DNA of 64,000 nucleotides from Bacillus australimaris (GCF_001307105.1 NZ_LGYN01000026.1:372001-436000); one strand, 5' to 3'. Numbered from the stretch's first letter, positions 7,558-16,207 are shown. Made by a program: numbers and translations. Notes: generated by a model not told the origin, from the sequence alone.

Positions 7558-8601
7558 TTACTTATCAAGCGATGCAGGTACTTTTTTTAAACTCAGAAAG
7601 AGGATAAAAAAGATACTGACATAGCCAAAAATCGGATAAACCGTTGATATCAGTGTACCGTAGCCAATTTTACTGATCACATAGCAGCATAGGAGAATAA
7701 GGGATATCGTCAAGATACTATTCATTCGAATATACGCCCTTACCTGTCTTTCCAGCCCATATAAATTGCCTATAACAGATGTAAAGACTTCACCGAAAAT
7801 CACGAATAAATAAATGAGATGAATCGAGTTTGCGACTTGATATACCACCTGAGCCATTGGAATATCAAACGCCTCCAGCATATCTAATGAAGAAAGTGAT
7901 AAAAAGCATGCAAGTAAAATGAGTGTCAGCATACCGCCCCCAAGCACCGCTCCCTTTTTAATAACAGCTTCAGATGTCATTTCATTTGCAACAGGTACTA
8001 ACACTGCCTGTGACAGCGCTAAATTAAAGGCACCATATGAAACTGCCGATAACACCCACTCACCATTACCCATTTGCAGCGCAAGAACATAACTTTCACT
8101 GCTGCTAAAAACGAATGAATCGAGAAATACGATCAATGAAAAGAAAATCAGCATTGGAACGACAAGAACGTTGACACCAAATAATCCTTTTGAACCTTTA
8201 AAGAGGACAATGACACTTAGAATAATCGTTAAAAAGATCCCATACTCCTTCGATATACCAAGCTGCTCTTCAAAAATAGCGCCTGCGCCAGAAATCATCA
8301 CTGAAGTGACACCAAGTAAAATAAAAAACATGACAACATTAATATATCGACTCGCAGCTGCGCCAAATAAAAAACGATTCATATCTTGATAAGATTCTGC
8401 CTCGATTCGTTTCGAAATCAGCATCATTTTAGCACCAAGGCCCGTAAATATAATGCCGCTGATCAGAATTCCTAAAAGTCCAATCCAGCCAAAACGAACA
8501 AAAAATTCTACGATTTCTTTTCCTGTCGCAAACCCAGCTCCAACCACTGTTCCTACATATACAAAGGCAAGCTGAAAAGCGGATTCATTTGAACGTTTCA
8601 T
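7558..8601 (-). CDS. ykvI: YkvI family membrane transporter-like protein
   Basis: Polytopic membrane protein, 347 residues, LeuT-fold type (COG3949). About ten hydrophobic segments; the first contains AFVYVGTVVGAGFATGKEI, typical of APC-like transporters with an unwound helix 1. ATG at 8601 is preceded by GGAGGGG; a longer GTG frame has no SD. Substrate is unknown; weak similarity to branched-chain amino acid carriers is inference. It lies between the que leader and clpE as in B. subtilis. Confidence 0.88.
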   Translation of the reverse strand: MKRSNESAFQLAFVYVGTVVGAGFATGKEIVEFFVRFGWIGLLGILISGIIFTGLGAKMMLISKRIEAESYQDMNRFLFGAAASRYINVVMFFILLGVTSVMISGAGAIFEEQLGISKEYGIFLTIILSVIVLFKGSKGLFGVNVLVVPMLIFFSLIVFLDSFVFSSSESYVLALQMGNGEWVLSAVSYGAFNLALSQAVLVPVANEMTSEAVIKKGAVLGGGMLTLILLACFLSLSSLDMLEAFDIPMAQVVYQVANSIHLIYLFVIFGEVFTSVIGNLYGLERQVRAYIRMNSILTISLILLCCYVISKIGYGTLISTVYPIFGYVSIFFILFLSLKKVPASLDK

Positions 8602-8727
8602 GTGACCCCTCCGCACCCATCACTTTCGATTGTTTCTTTTTTATCCTATGAGACAAGTTTCTTGAAAAGAAGGACAAACCGTGATTAAATGCAAAAAAGG
8701 ATTTTTATCCGACTTTGAGCAAAACAG

Positions 8728-8819
8728 TTGAAAGTCAAAATTGGTCAGAGTATACTATAGTCAAAGATGGTCAACAATCGACCATTTTCTTTAACATTCA
8801 TTGGTCAAATAAAGTCAAA
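8728..8819 (+). promoter_or_regulatory. clpE promoter with three CtsR operators
   Basis: Sigma-A promoter TTGAAA (8728-8733), 17-nt spacer, TATACT (8751-8756). Three direct-repeat CtsR sites of the form RGTCAAA-N3-RGTCAAA: 8733-8749 (second heptad GGTCAGA), 8759-8775 (second heptad GGTCAAC) and 8803-8819 (perfect). The first overlaps the -35 and spacer, the second follows the -10, the third is in the leader. Confidence 0.9.
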
Positions 8820-8844
8820 CTTTATTTTAAGGAGGTCATGGCAA

Positions 8845-10947
8845 ATGCGTTGTCAACATTGTCAAGTAAATGAAGCAACTATTCGCCTGAATATGCAAGT
8901 AAATTCGTCCCGAAGCCAAATGGTTTTATGTGAAGACTGCTACACCTCTTTGATGGAGCAGTCAAAAATGAAAATGGGACCTCAGCTGTTCGGAGGAAGT
9001 TCATTCTTCTCTCAGCCAACCGGGCACGCCCCAAATGTGGAGCAGCCAAAGCAAAAGGGCTTACTCGATGAGCTTGGTCGAAATTTAACAGATGGCGCAA
9101 ACGCGGGTTTAATTGATCCAGTGATTGGCCGTGATGAAGAAGTCGCAAGAGTCATTGAGATTTTAAATAGAAGAAATAAAAATAACCCTGTTCTCATTGG
9201 TGAACCAGGTGTTGGGAAAACAGCGATCGCAGAAGGACTCGCTTTGAAAATTGCGAGTGGCGATGTACCAAATAAATTAAAGAACAAGCAAATCTATTTA
9301 TTAGATGTCGCCTCACTTGTCGCGAACACAGGAGTACGTGGTCAATTTGAGGAAAGAATGAAGCAGGTCATCAAAGAACTGCAAAGCCGCAAAAACATCA
9401 TTTTATTTGTAGATGAGATCCATCTTCTTGTAGGCGCAGGATCTGCCGAAGGGTCAATGGATGCTGGAAACATCTTAAAACCAGCACTTGCACGAGGCGA
9501 ACTGCAGCTAGTAGGTGCGACGACATTAAAAGAATACCGTCAAATAGAAAAAGATGCTGCGCTTGAACGACGCTTCCAGCCCGTCATCGTGGATGAGCCA
9601 ACACAAGATGAAGCAATCGACATCTTAAAAGGCATTCAAGATAAGTATGAGGCCTATCATGGCGTCACCTATTCTGATGAAGCCATTCAAGCGTGTGTTC
9701 AGTTATCTTCGCGGTATATTCAAGACCGTCATTTGCCGGATAAAGCGATTGATTTAATGGATGAAGCAGGTTCAAAAGCGAACCTCTCCATTGATGCAGC
9801 AAGTGAAGATGAACTGACAAACCGACTAGCGCAAATTGCCGCTGAAAAACAAGCTGCGCTAAAAGAAGAACAATATGAAAAAGCAGCGAAGATTCGAGAT
9901 GAAGAAGAAGCGATTGAAGCAAGACTTCAAAACAAAACAACTGACAAAGAACATGTCGTCACAGCAGAAGACATTCAGGCCATTGTGGAACAAAAAACAG
10001 GCATCCCTGTCGGCAAACTGCAATCAGATGAACAAACCAAAATGAAAGAAATTGACGTTCGTCTAAAAGCACGAGTGATTGGGCAGGAACATGCGGTTGA
10101 CAAAGTGGCGAAAGCCGTGAAAAGAAGCAGAGCGGGTTTAAAATCGAAACATAGACCAACAGGCTCCTTCCTTTTCGTTGGCCCAACAGGTGTCGGGAAA
10201 ACCGAATTGTCCAAAACGCTTGCTGAAGAATTATTTGGTTCAAGAGATGCGATCATTCGTTTAGATATGAGTGAGTACATGGAGAAACACTCTGTGTCCA
10301 AACTCATCGGTTCACCTCCTGGTTACGTTGGACATGATGAAGCTGGCCAGCTGACTGAAAAAGTGCGCAGAAAACCATACAGCATCATTTTGCTGGATGA
10401 AATCGAAAAAGCACATCCTGATGTCCAGCACATGTTCCTTCAAATAATGGAAGATGGCCGCTTAACAGACAGTCAAGGCAGAACTGTCAGCTTTAAAGAT
10501 ACAGTCATCATCATGACAAGTAACGCAGGCAGCACAGATAAAACGATCAAAGTCGGCTTCCAGTCTGATCAAGAAGAAGCGATTGAGGAACAATCATTGA
10601 TTGATTCACTCAGCATCTACTTCAAACCAGAATTCTTGAACCGTTTTGACAGCATCATTCAATTTGATTCATTACACAAAGATGATTTAGTGAAGATTGT
10701 TGATCTTCTACTTCATGAGCTGTCAGAGCAATTAAAAGAGCAGCAATTAACAGTCCATGTCACAAATGAAGCGAAAGAAAAAATCGCAGAGCTTGGATAT
10801 CACCCAGCATTTGGTGCTCGTCCATTGCGCAGAACCATCCAAGAGCACGTTGAAGATCAAATGACGGAGATCCTGCTTGAAGAGGAGCAGCTTTCTGGAT
10901 TTACTGTGGATGTTGAACACGATGAGATCGTGGTAAAAAAAGGATAA
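8845..10947 (+). CDS. clpE: ATP-dependent Clp chaperone ClpE
   Basis: HSP100 AAA+ unfoldase, partner of ClpP, heat-induced and involved in disaggregation and CtsR turnover in B. subtilis. 700 residues from ATG 8845 (SD AAGGAGG). Domains in order: N-terminal zinc finger (CQHC at residues 3-6 and CEDC near 30), first AAA module with Walker A GEPGVGKT and Walker B ILFVDEIH, UVR coiled-coil segment (EEQYEKAAKIRDEEE), second AAA module with GPTGVGKT, IILLDEIEKAH and the GYVG loop, C-terminal small domain. The longer frame from 8767 would run through the CtsR boxes and is rejected. Confidence 0.96.
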   Translation: MRCQHCQVNEATIRLNMQVNSSRSQMVLCEDCYTSLMEQSKMKMGPQLFGGSSFFSQPTGHAPNVEQPKQKGLLDELGRNLTDGANAGLIDPVIGRDEEVARVIEILNRRNKNNPVLIGEPGVGKTAIAEGLALKIASGDVPNKLKNKQIYLLDVASLVANTGVRGQFEERMKQVIKELQSRKNIILFVDEIHLLVGAGSAEGSMDAGNILKPALARGELQLVGATTLKEYRQIEKDAALERRFQPVIVDEPTQDEAIDILKGIQDKYEAYHGVTYSDEAIQACVQLSSRYIQDRHLPDKAIDLMDEAGSKANLSIDAASEDELTNRLAQIAAEKQAALKEEQYEKAAKIRDEEEAIEARLQNKTTDKEHVVTAEDIQAIVEQKTGIPVGKLQSDEQTKMKEIDVRLKARVIGQEHAVDKVAKAVKRSRAGLKSKHRPTGSFLFVGPTGVGKTELSKTLAEELFGSRDAIIRLDMSEYMEKHSVSKLIGSPPGYVGHDEAGQLTEKVRRKPYSIILLDEIEKAHPDVQHMFLQIMEDGRLTDSQGRTVSFKDTVIIMTSNAGSTDKTIKVGFQSDQEEAIEEQSLIDSLSIYFKPEFLNRFDSIIQFDSLHKDDLVKIVDLLLHELSEQLKEQQLTVHVTNEAKEKIAELGYHPAFGARPLRRTIQEHVEDQMTEILLEEEQLSGFTVDVEHDEIVVKKG

Positions 10948-11022
10948 TTACATCCTCAGGATGATATGCATCTCCATCATGTGGCGGTGTCAAAGTTCCA
11001 TCTGTACGCCGACGCTCCCCCG

Positions 11023-11054
11023 CCTCTTTTCCTTTAAGATAAAAGAAAAAGAGG
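11023..11054 (+). promoter_or_regulatory. Stem sequestering the SD of a 30-codon ORF
   Basis: CCTCTTTTCCTTT (11023-11035) can pair with AAAGAAAAAGAGG (11042-11054) with one mismatch. The 3' arm contains part of the GAGGTGG SD of the ORF at 11063. Possibly a translational control element; inference. Confidence 0.4.
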
Positions 11055-11062
11055 TGGATCAC

Positions 11063-11155
11063 ATGATGAATTGGAGCTATGATCTTGTCAAAATCATGTA
11101 TGAAGAAAAATTAAAAGAGCTGCTTCATTTAGATGAAACAGCTCCAAACGATTAA
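11063..11155 (+). CDS. Putative 30-residue peptide downstream of clpE
   Basis: ATG ATG start after GAGGTGG, product MMNWSYDLVKIMYEEKLKEL then LLHLDETAPND, ending at TAA and followed directly by a strong terminator. It is amphipathic and helical in appearance. Not recognised. The SD lies in a stem (11023-11054). Support is SD plus terminator only; no promoter was found, so it may be read from clpE. Confidence 0.4.
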   Translation: MMNWSYDLVKIMYEEKLKELLHLDETAPND

Positions 11156-11193
11156 AAAGAAACTCCCTTTATGTGAGAGGGAGTTTCTTTTTA
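11156..11193 (+). terminator. Terminator of clpE / 30-codon ORF
   Basis: Stem AAAGAAACTCCC / GGGAGTTTCTTT followed by T5. Confidence 0.9.
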
Positions 11194-11200
11194 TGCAAAT

Positions 11201-11214
11201 AGAAAGCGCTTTCG
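11201..11214 (+). promoter_or_regulatory. cre-like palindrome upstream of motA
   Basis: AGAAAGCGCTTTCG is a perfect core of the CcpA cre consensus (TGAAAGCGCTTTCA) with both outer bases on each arm partly off. It lies about 110 nt before the motA start. Function untested. Confidence 0.4.
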
Positions 11215-11323
11215 TCAAAATTTCTTCACATAAAGTGGCTTAATTTTATATTCTGACTAAAACCCTTCTGGAACACACCGATATTAACTATAGAAAAAGA
11301 TAGTTAAAGGATTTGGTGAGATA

Positions 11324-12118
11324 ATGGACAAAACATCGTTAATTGGTATTATTTTAGCATTTATTGCACTTGGTGTCGGCATGGTCTTGAAAGGTGTGAG
11401 TCTAACCGCTCTTATCAACCCGGCAGCTATATTGATCATCATTGTTGGGACGGTTTCAGCTGTTGTCATCGCATTCCCTTCTAGTGAAATTAAGAAAACA
11501 CCAATATTGTTCGGTAAAATTTTTAAAGACAGCCCGCTTCCATCCATTCAAGAGATGATCCCTCTCTTTTCAAACTGGGCTCAAATTGCGCGCCGTGAAG
11601 GTCTTTTGGCATTAGAAGCAAGTCTCGAGGAAGTCGATGATGATTTTCTAAAAAATGGCTTAAGCATGGCAGTTGACGGTCAAAGTGCTGAATTTATTCG
11701 AGACATCTTAACAGAAGAAGTCGACGCCATGTCTGAAAGACATCAGTCAGGCGCATTAATCTTTACACAAGCTGGTACATACGCTCCGACGCTAGGGGTA
11801 CTTGGCGCGGTTGTCGGACTTATTGCCGCACTTGCAAACATGGGAGATATTGAAGCACTTGGACATGCAATCAGTGCTGCCTTCGTAGCCACACTGCTTG
11901 GGATTTTTACTGGGTATGTGTTATGGCATCCATTTGCCAACAAGCTGAAGCGTAAATCAAAGGAAGAAGTGAAGCTTCGTCTGATTATGATCGAAGGTAT
12001 TCTTTCTGTTCTTGAAGGTCAATCTCCAAAAGTCATTGAACAAAAACTTCTTATGTACTTACCAGCAAAAGAACGTGCAAATCTTGTCATTGAAGAAGGA
12101 GAAAATCAAAATGGCTAG
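11324..12118 (+). CDS. motA: Flagellar stator protein MotA
   Basis: Proton-channel stator subunit, 264 residues, four membrane segments: two near the N-terminus (TSLIGIILAFIALGVGMVL and ALINPAAILIIIVGTVSAVV) and two after the cytoplasmic loop (LGVLGAVVGLIAALANM, ISAAFVATLLGIFTGYVLW). The cytoplasmic loop carries the charged residues that contact FliG (ARREGLLALEASLEEVDDDF). Length and pairing with a proton-type MotB match B. subtilis MotA. It forms an operon with motB, overlapping it by 8 nt. Confidence 0.95.
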   Translation: MDKTSLIGIILAFIALGVGMVLKGVSLTALINPAAILIIIVGTVSAVVIAFPSSEIKKTPILFGKIFKDSPLPSIQEMIPLFSNWAQIARREGLLALEASLEEVDDDFLKNGLSMAVDGQSAEFIRDILTEEVDAMSERHQSGALIFTQAGTYAPTLGVLGAVVGLIAALANMGDIEALGHAISAAFVATLLGIFTGYVLWHPFANKLKRKSKEEVKLRLIMIEGILSVLEGQSPKVIEQKLLMYLPAKERANLVIEEGENQNG

Positions 12119-12875
12119 GAAACGTAAAAAACATGATCATGAAGACCATGTAGATGAATCTTGGCTTATCCCTTATGCCGATCTTCTAACGCTTCTACTC
12201 GCCCTCTTCATTGTGCTTTTTGCATCTAGTTCAATTGATGCGGCAAAATATGAACAGATGGCTAAGTCTTTTAATGTGGTTTTTACTGGTGGTACTGGTG
12301 TCATGGATCAATCTAGCATGCAAAGCACGGAAGAAACTGAACAAAGCAACCAAACCAAGAAATCAGCCGAAGAAGATGAAGAAGCCGAAGCAAAGGCTCG
12401 AGATCAAGCCGTTCTCACAAAGGTCAAAAAGCAAGTGGATTCATTCATTGCCAATAAGAAACTTGGTTCTAAGCTCGAAACAAAGCTTACAGATGAAGGT
12501 TTGCTAATTACGATTGAAGACAGTATCTTTTTTGATTCTGGCCGGGCAGTTATCCGCCCCCAAGACGTTCCATTAGCAAAAGAAATCTCAAAGCTGCTCG
12601 TCATTAATCCTGCTCGTGACATAGTCATTAGCGGACATACAGATAATGTACCGATCAGAAATTCGGAATTTGAATCCAACTGGTATTTAAGCGCCATTCG
12701 TGCTGTGAACTTTTTAAATATTCTTCTTGAGAACAGCAATCTAGATCAAGAGAATTTCAGCACAAAAGGATATGGCGAATTCAAGCCGATTGCCTCAAAT
12801 GATACAGCAGAAGGCAGAAGTAAAAACCGTCGTGTAGAAGTACTCATTTTACCGATTGAGAAAAAAGCAAAATAA
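12111..12875 (+). CDS. motB: Flagellar stator protein MotB
   Basis: Stator partner that anchors MotA to peptidoglycan, 254 residues from ATG 12111. A basic N-terminus (RKRKKHDHEDH) precedes the single membrane segment WLIPYADLLTLLLALFIVLF, with the proton-binding Asp24. Residues about 60-110 are an acidic Gln/Glu-rich linker, and the C-terminal OmpA-like peptidoglycan-binding domain has ISGHTDNVPIRNS and NRRVEVLI. The longer frame from 12012 is antisense-free overlap with motA and has no SD; ATG 12111 has GAAGGAG. Confidence 0.95.
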   Translation: MARKRKKHDHEDHVDESWLIPYADLLTLLLALFIVLFASSSIDAAKYEQMAKSFNVVFTGGTGVMDQSSMQSTEETEQSNQTKKSAEEDEEAEAKARDQAVLTKVKKQVDSFIANKKLGSKLETKLTDEGLLITIEDSIFFDSGRAVIRPQDVPLAKEISKLLVINPARDIVISGHTDNVPIRNSEFESNWYLSAIRAVNFLNILLENSNLDQENFSTKGYGEFKPIASNDTAEGRSKNRRVEVLILPIEKKAK

Positions 12876-12903
12876 AAAAGGGAGCCAGCGGCTTCCTTTT
12901 TTA
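12874..12903. terminator. Bidirectional terminator motB / mhqR
   Basis: Stem GGGAGCC / GGCTTCC with A run before and T run after, between convergent genes. Confidence 0.85.
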
Positions 12904-12904
12904 T

Positions 12905-13360
12905 TTATTCTTTATGATCATATAAATGCTTTGCACGCAGTCCCACATGCTTGAGCATATCGATGCAGGCATCCTTCTCTTCTTCACTCAGGACACTGAT
13001 CATCTCATGAATTTCTTTCGCATGGTCTGGGAAGATGTCATCAAGCAAAGCTCGTCCCTGCTCGGTAATATGCGCAAAGGTCACCCTGCGGTCTTCTGCA
13101 CAAGCCTTACGACTGAGAAGTTCTTTCTTCTCCAATTTATCGACCACATACGTGATGCTGCCGCTTGCAAGTAAAATCTTATCACCGATTTGCTGAAGCG
13201 GCTGATCACCTTTATGATACAGCAATTCTAGTACAGCAAATTCAGTTGGATTCAGTCCGTGCTTCACAATATGTTTGTTCATATGATGGTTAATTGAGCG
13301 ATAGGCACGTGATAATACAATAAATAATTTCAAAGATTTCTCTACATTATAATTTTCCAT
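12905..13360 (-). CDS. mhqR: MarR-family repressor MhqR
   Basis: Winged-helix MarR regulator; in B. subtilis MhqR (YkvE) represses quinone-detoxification genes. About 151 residues from ATG 13360. The DNA-binding part includes NPTEFAVLELLYHKGDQPLQ, IGDKILLASGSITYVVDKLE and the wing DRRVTFAHITEQG. A cysteine in the wing region (KACAEDRR) and one near the C-terminus (DACIDML) are candidates for redox sensing, but this is inference. A second, related protein (YkoM-type) is at 38364. Location beside kinD and motB matches B. subtilis. Confidence 0.88.
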   Translation of the reverse strand: MENYNVEKSLKLFIVLSRAYRSINHHMNKHIVKHGLNPTEFAVLELLYHKGDQPLQQIGDKILLASGSITYVVDKLEKKELLSRKACAEDRRVTFAHITEQGRALLDDIFPDHAKEIHEMISVLSEEEKDACIDMLKHVGLRAKHLYDHKE

Positions 13361-13392
13361 TTTTTTATCATCCTTTATGAAATGCAACCCAC

Positions 13393-13428
13393 TAATGTGA
13401 CATTAATAAACAATAAGTAAAATGTCAA
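13393..13428 (-). promoter_or_regulatory. mhqR promoter with palindrome over the -10
   Basis: Minus strand TTGACA (13428-13423), 17-nt spacer, TAATGT (13405-13400). The palindrome TAATGTGACATTA (13393-13405) covers the -10 and is a candidate autoregulatory operator. Confidence 0.55.
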
Positions 13429-13562
13429 CATCTTGATCCATCTTTAGCATGAAAATGAGACCAGAACGAATCACCTAATTTTTTAAAAATCACACAAGTC
13501 ATCGTAATAAAGATAGGTTCAATGCTATAATAAGTCTATTAGGTAATACGTTGGAGCGATGA

Positions 13563-15071
13563 ATGATGAGTATACTGAAAGGGCTTTGGAAGAAGATCAG
13601 GCTTTACCTTATTTTGGTCATTATTCCAACCCTAATCATTAGTTATTTTATCTACGAAAGAGAAACTGAAAAAATCGATTTAAAAAACAAACAAACTGCT
13701 ACACTTATGTTAAATATTCACAAAAACCAAATGAATTATTTAATTAGTGAAACTGAAGCGAGATTAACTTCCCTTGCGATGGGATTTGACCAGCCGCTTG
13801 AGACGAAAAAAGTACAAAACATCCTAGACAAAATCTATAAACAAGAACCTCGTTTTTCAGGTCTGTATCTCCTAGATAAAAAAGGAAATGTAACAGCAAG
13901 CACGACACCTTTAAAGGAAAAAATCAATCTATCTTTCAGAGATTACTTTAAACGCATTCAAGTGAGCAAGCAGACCGTGATCACAGATAACTATGTGAGT
14001 CGAATTACAAAGCAGCGGATTCTCTCCATATGTGTGCCTGTCCTTGATGAAAACGAAGACGTCACCAATGTGCTGGTTGCCGCCATTCAAATTGATTATT
14101 TAAGAAATATTATGAATGTATTGAACCCTGATCTTCATTTTAAGATGCTGAATCAAAATGGACATGTCGTGTTTACAAGTGGTCCACAGCTAGTATCCGA
14201 AAATGACAGCACCGTGTCTACATATTTAGATGAAAACAGCTGGAAGCTGGAGGTCTTTCCGCAGCGCGCTTCAACAAGTGAAGTGCTATCTGTTATGCTC
14301 ATCCCTTTATCCAGTGCTTTTATTTTATTAAATATTTTATTCACACTTGTCCAATACATCGTGTTACGGCGGCAAACTCAGCAGGAGCGTCATCAAAACG
14401 AAGCGCAAAAGCTTGAATTGATCGGAACCCTCGCAGCAAGTACGGCGCACGAAATTCGCAACCCATTAACAGGGATCAGCGGATTTATCCAGCTCTTGCA
14501 AAAGAAATATCATTCTGAAGAAGATCAGCTTTATTTTTCTGTCATCGAGGAAGAAATTAAACGGATCAACCAAATCGTCAGTGAATTTCTTGTATTAGGA
14601 AAACCAACGGCAGAAAAATGGCAGAATAACTCTGTCAAAGAAATTGTCAGTGAGATCATGCCGATCGTTTTCTCTGAAGCGAACCTTTATAATGTCGAGG
14701 TGGATTTGCAAATTAATACGATTCAAGATGTTGGCGTATATTGCACGAAGGATCATATTAAACAAGTCGTCTTAAATGTAGCGAAGAACTCTTTAGAAGC
14801 GATGCCAAACGGCGGTCATTTGAAGATTTTAATTGAGGCTGAAAAAGAACATGTCATCATTAAAGTGAAAGATACGGGTGAAGGCATAACTGAAGAGATG
14901 TTAAAGCATATCTTCCTCCCTTTTATTACGTCGAAGGAAAAAGGCACAGGTCTTGGGCTTGTTGTGTGTAAACGAATCATTTCGATGTATGGAGGGACCA
15001 TTGATATTCAAAGTGAAGTGAATAAAGGAACAACTGTCATTATCACGCTTCCTTCTGCTCACTCAGTATAG
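13563..15071 (+). CDS. kinD: Sporulation sensor histidine kinase KinD
   Basis: Membrane kinase feeding the Spo0F-Spo0B-Spo0A phosphorelay and linked to matrix control in B. subtilis. 502 residues: N-terminal membrane segment (LYLILVIIPTLIISYFIY), an extracytoplasmic Cache-type sensor (about residues 35-235), second membrane segment (VLSVMLIPLSSAFILLNILF), then HisKA with His296 in STAHEIRNPLTGISG and an HATPase domain with N, G1 (DTGEGI) and G2 (GTGLGLVV) boxes. Tandem ATGs at 13563/13566 follow GGAGCG. Neighbours mhqR and spo0E match B. subtilis; the small eag gene was not found between kinD and spo0E. Confidence 0.93.
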   Translation: MMSILKGLWKKIRLYLILVIIPTLIISYFIYERETEKIDLKNKQTATLMLNIHKNQMNYLISETEARLTSLAMGFDQPLETKKVQNILDKIYKQEPRFSGLYLLDKKGNVTASTTPLKEKINLSFRDYFKRIQVSKQTVITDNYVSRITKQRILSICVPVLDENEDVTNVLVAAIQIDYLRNIMNVLNPDLHFKMLNQNGHVVFTSGPQLVSENDSTVSTYLDENSWKLEVFPQRASTSEVLSVMLIPLSSAFILLNILFTLVQYIVLRRQTQQERHQNEAQKLELIGTLAASTAHEIRNPLTGISGFIQLLQKKYHSEEDQLYFSVIEEEIKRINQIVSEFLVLGKPTAEKWQNNSVKEIVSEIMPIVFSEANLYNVEVDLQINTIQDVGVYCTKDHIKQVVLNVAKNSLEAMPNGGHLKILIEAEKEHVIIKVKDTGEGITEEMLKHIFLPFITSKEKGTGLGLVVCKRIISMYGGTIDIQSEVNKGTTVIITLPSAHSV

Positions 15072-15083
15072 CTGAAGAATACA

Positions 15084-15113
15084 GCCGGTTTTGCTTATGC
15101 AAGACCGGTTTTT
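15084..15113 (+). terminator. Terminator after kinD
   Basis: Stem CCGGTTTTGC / GCAAGACCGG followed by T5. Confidence 0.85.
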
Positions 15114-15117
15114 CATG

Positions 15118-15360
15118 TCAATAAGAGGGGCGGTTCACAGATAAAAGACTCATTTGAGATACAAGATCATGAAAGGATGCAACAGATTGCTTCTCATGAA
15201 AAAGAAGATGCTGATACTCATTCATCAAGTTGTCCAATTCTTGACTATATTTAATTGTCGTCTCACCAGTGTAGCCCTCTACTTGAGCAGCTTCCACCAT
15301 CTGCTTTCTCTTCTCATCAATGGACATCAGCAATTGTTCTTTCCTTACATAAATATTCAT
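15118..15360 (-). CDS. spo0E: Spo0A-P phosphatase Spo0E
   Basis: Small two-helix phosphatase that dephosphorylates Spo0A-P and so restrains sporulation. 80 residues, with the Spo0E signature SQELDNLMNEYQ. Start ATG 15360 after GGGAG. In B. subtilis spo0E is AbrB-repressed; the upstream 15420-15475 stretch is almost pure A/T, consistent with that but not proof. Convergent to kinD, whose kinase it functionally opposes. Confidence 0.9.
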   Translation of the reverse strand: MNIYVRKEQLLMSIDEKRKQMVEAAQVEGYTGETTIKYSQELDNLMNEYQHLLFHEKQSVASFHDLVSQMSLLSVNRPSY

Positions 15361-15660
15361 GATCTCAGCTCCCGCAATGATTTCGACTGTCTATGCTCAA
15401 AATGATCCGACATCAAAATTATACTTTATTTGTAAATTAAATTAAATATGCTTATTTTATTTAATTTTTTACAGCCTAAAGACCTTTTACCCAATCAAAT
15501 TTGGGGGTAAACTTCAAATTTGGACAGGACTGACACGTTGATTAAACAGAATTTTATCCTATGCAGAAGATCAAAATCAACTATTTTCTTTCTCATTTTA
15601 TGTCTATTTCCCTAAAAAAAAGCTGACCTTCCGACTCATACGGAATGATCAGCTCCTTTA
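15361..15660. other. Gap between spo0E and mtnD
   Basis: About 300 bases. Holds the AT-rich spo0E upstream region (candidate -10 TATAAT near 15416-15421 on the minus strand), a direct repeat TCAAATTTGG at 15495-15504 and 15514-15523, and the mtnD terminator. B. subtilis has ykvA here; no such reading frame is present. Confidence 0.6.
15614..15658 (-). terminator. Terminator after mtnD
   Basis: Minus-strand stem GAGCTGATCATTCCG / CGGAAGGTCAGCTT with a T run; end of mtnWXBD. Confidence 0.85.
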
Positions 15661-16191
15661 TTAAACCGTTTCTTCCTCGTAAATTGGCACCCAGCCCTCA
15701 GTTGTGACAAATATGCGAACTGCGACCACTTTGCGATCCTCTTGAAGTGTAAAGTAATGACGAATATTTGGCGGAACAGAAATTAAATCGCCCGGGTTGA
15801 GTCTTACATCAAAAAAGACGCCGTCCTTGCCTTGAATAGCAAAGATTCCGTGTCCGCTCACAATAAAGCGTACTTCGTCATCTGTATGGTGGTGCTCACG
15901 TTTAAAGTTTTGGAGCAAGTCATCAAGATTTGGCGTGGCATCAGATAATGAAATCACATCCTGCGCTTTGTACCCTCTTTTTTCAGATATACTTTGGATT
16001 TCTTTTTGAAAAACCGTTAAAATCTCTTCCTTTTCTTCATCGGATAAATCATACTTTTCTGATAAACGGCTTGGCAGTTTTTCAATATCCCAATGTTCAT
16101 AAATGACCTCTTGGTTTTCTAAATATGCTGCTACCTCTTGCTCGTTCTCAAGTACTGTGTTCTCTTCGTTATGAATCAAAATTGTCGCCAT
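15661..16191 (-). CDS. mtnD: Acireductone dioxygenase MtnD
   Basis: Metal-dependent cupin (ARD) that oxidises the acireductone of methionine salvage to formate and 2-keto-4-methylthiobutyrate with Fe. 176 residues from ATG 16191 (SD AAAAAGGAGG). Metal ligands are in REHHHTDDEVRFIVSG (two His and Glu) with a distal His in IRHYFTL. Last gene of the mtnWXBD unit. Confidence 0.94.
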   Translation of the reverse strand: MATILIHNEENTVLENEQEVAAYLENQEVIYEHWDIEKLPSRLSEKYDLSDEEKEEILTVFQKEIQSISEKRGYKAQDVISLSDATPNLDDLLQNFKREHHHTDDEVRFIVSGHGIFAIQGKDGVFFDVRLNPGDLISVPPNIRHYFTLQEDRKVVAVRIFVTTEGWVPIYEEETV

Positions 16192-16207
16192 GTGCTTTTC
16201 CTCCTTT

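Noticed and set aside
8767-8844. Longer N-terminus of clpE from ATG 8767
   Set aside because: Would translate the promoter and CtsR operators; the zinc-finger start at 8845 has the SD.
9665-10307. Several minus-strand frames of 90-110 codons inside clpE
   Set aside because: Antisense shadows of a conserved coding gene, no SDs.
15154-15405. 83-codon plus-strand frame over spo0E
   Set aside because: Antisense of the conserved spo0E gene.
3574-15525. Shared 12-mer CCTGTCCAAATT near 3574 and (reverse) 15514-15525
   Set aside because: A 12-nt match is expected by chance in a window of this size and no longer homology surrounds it.
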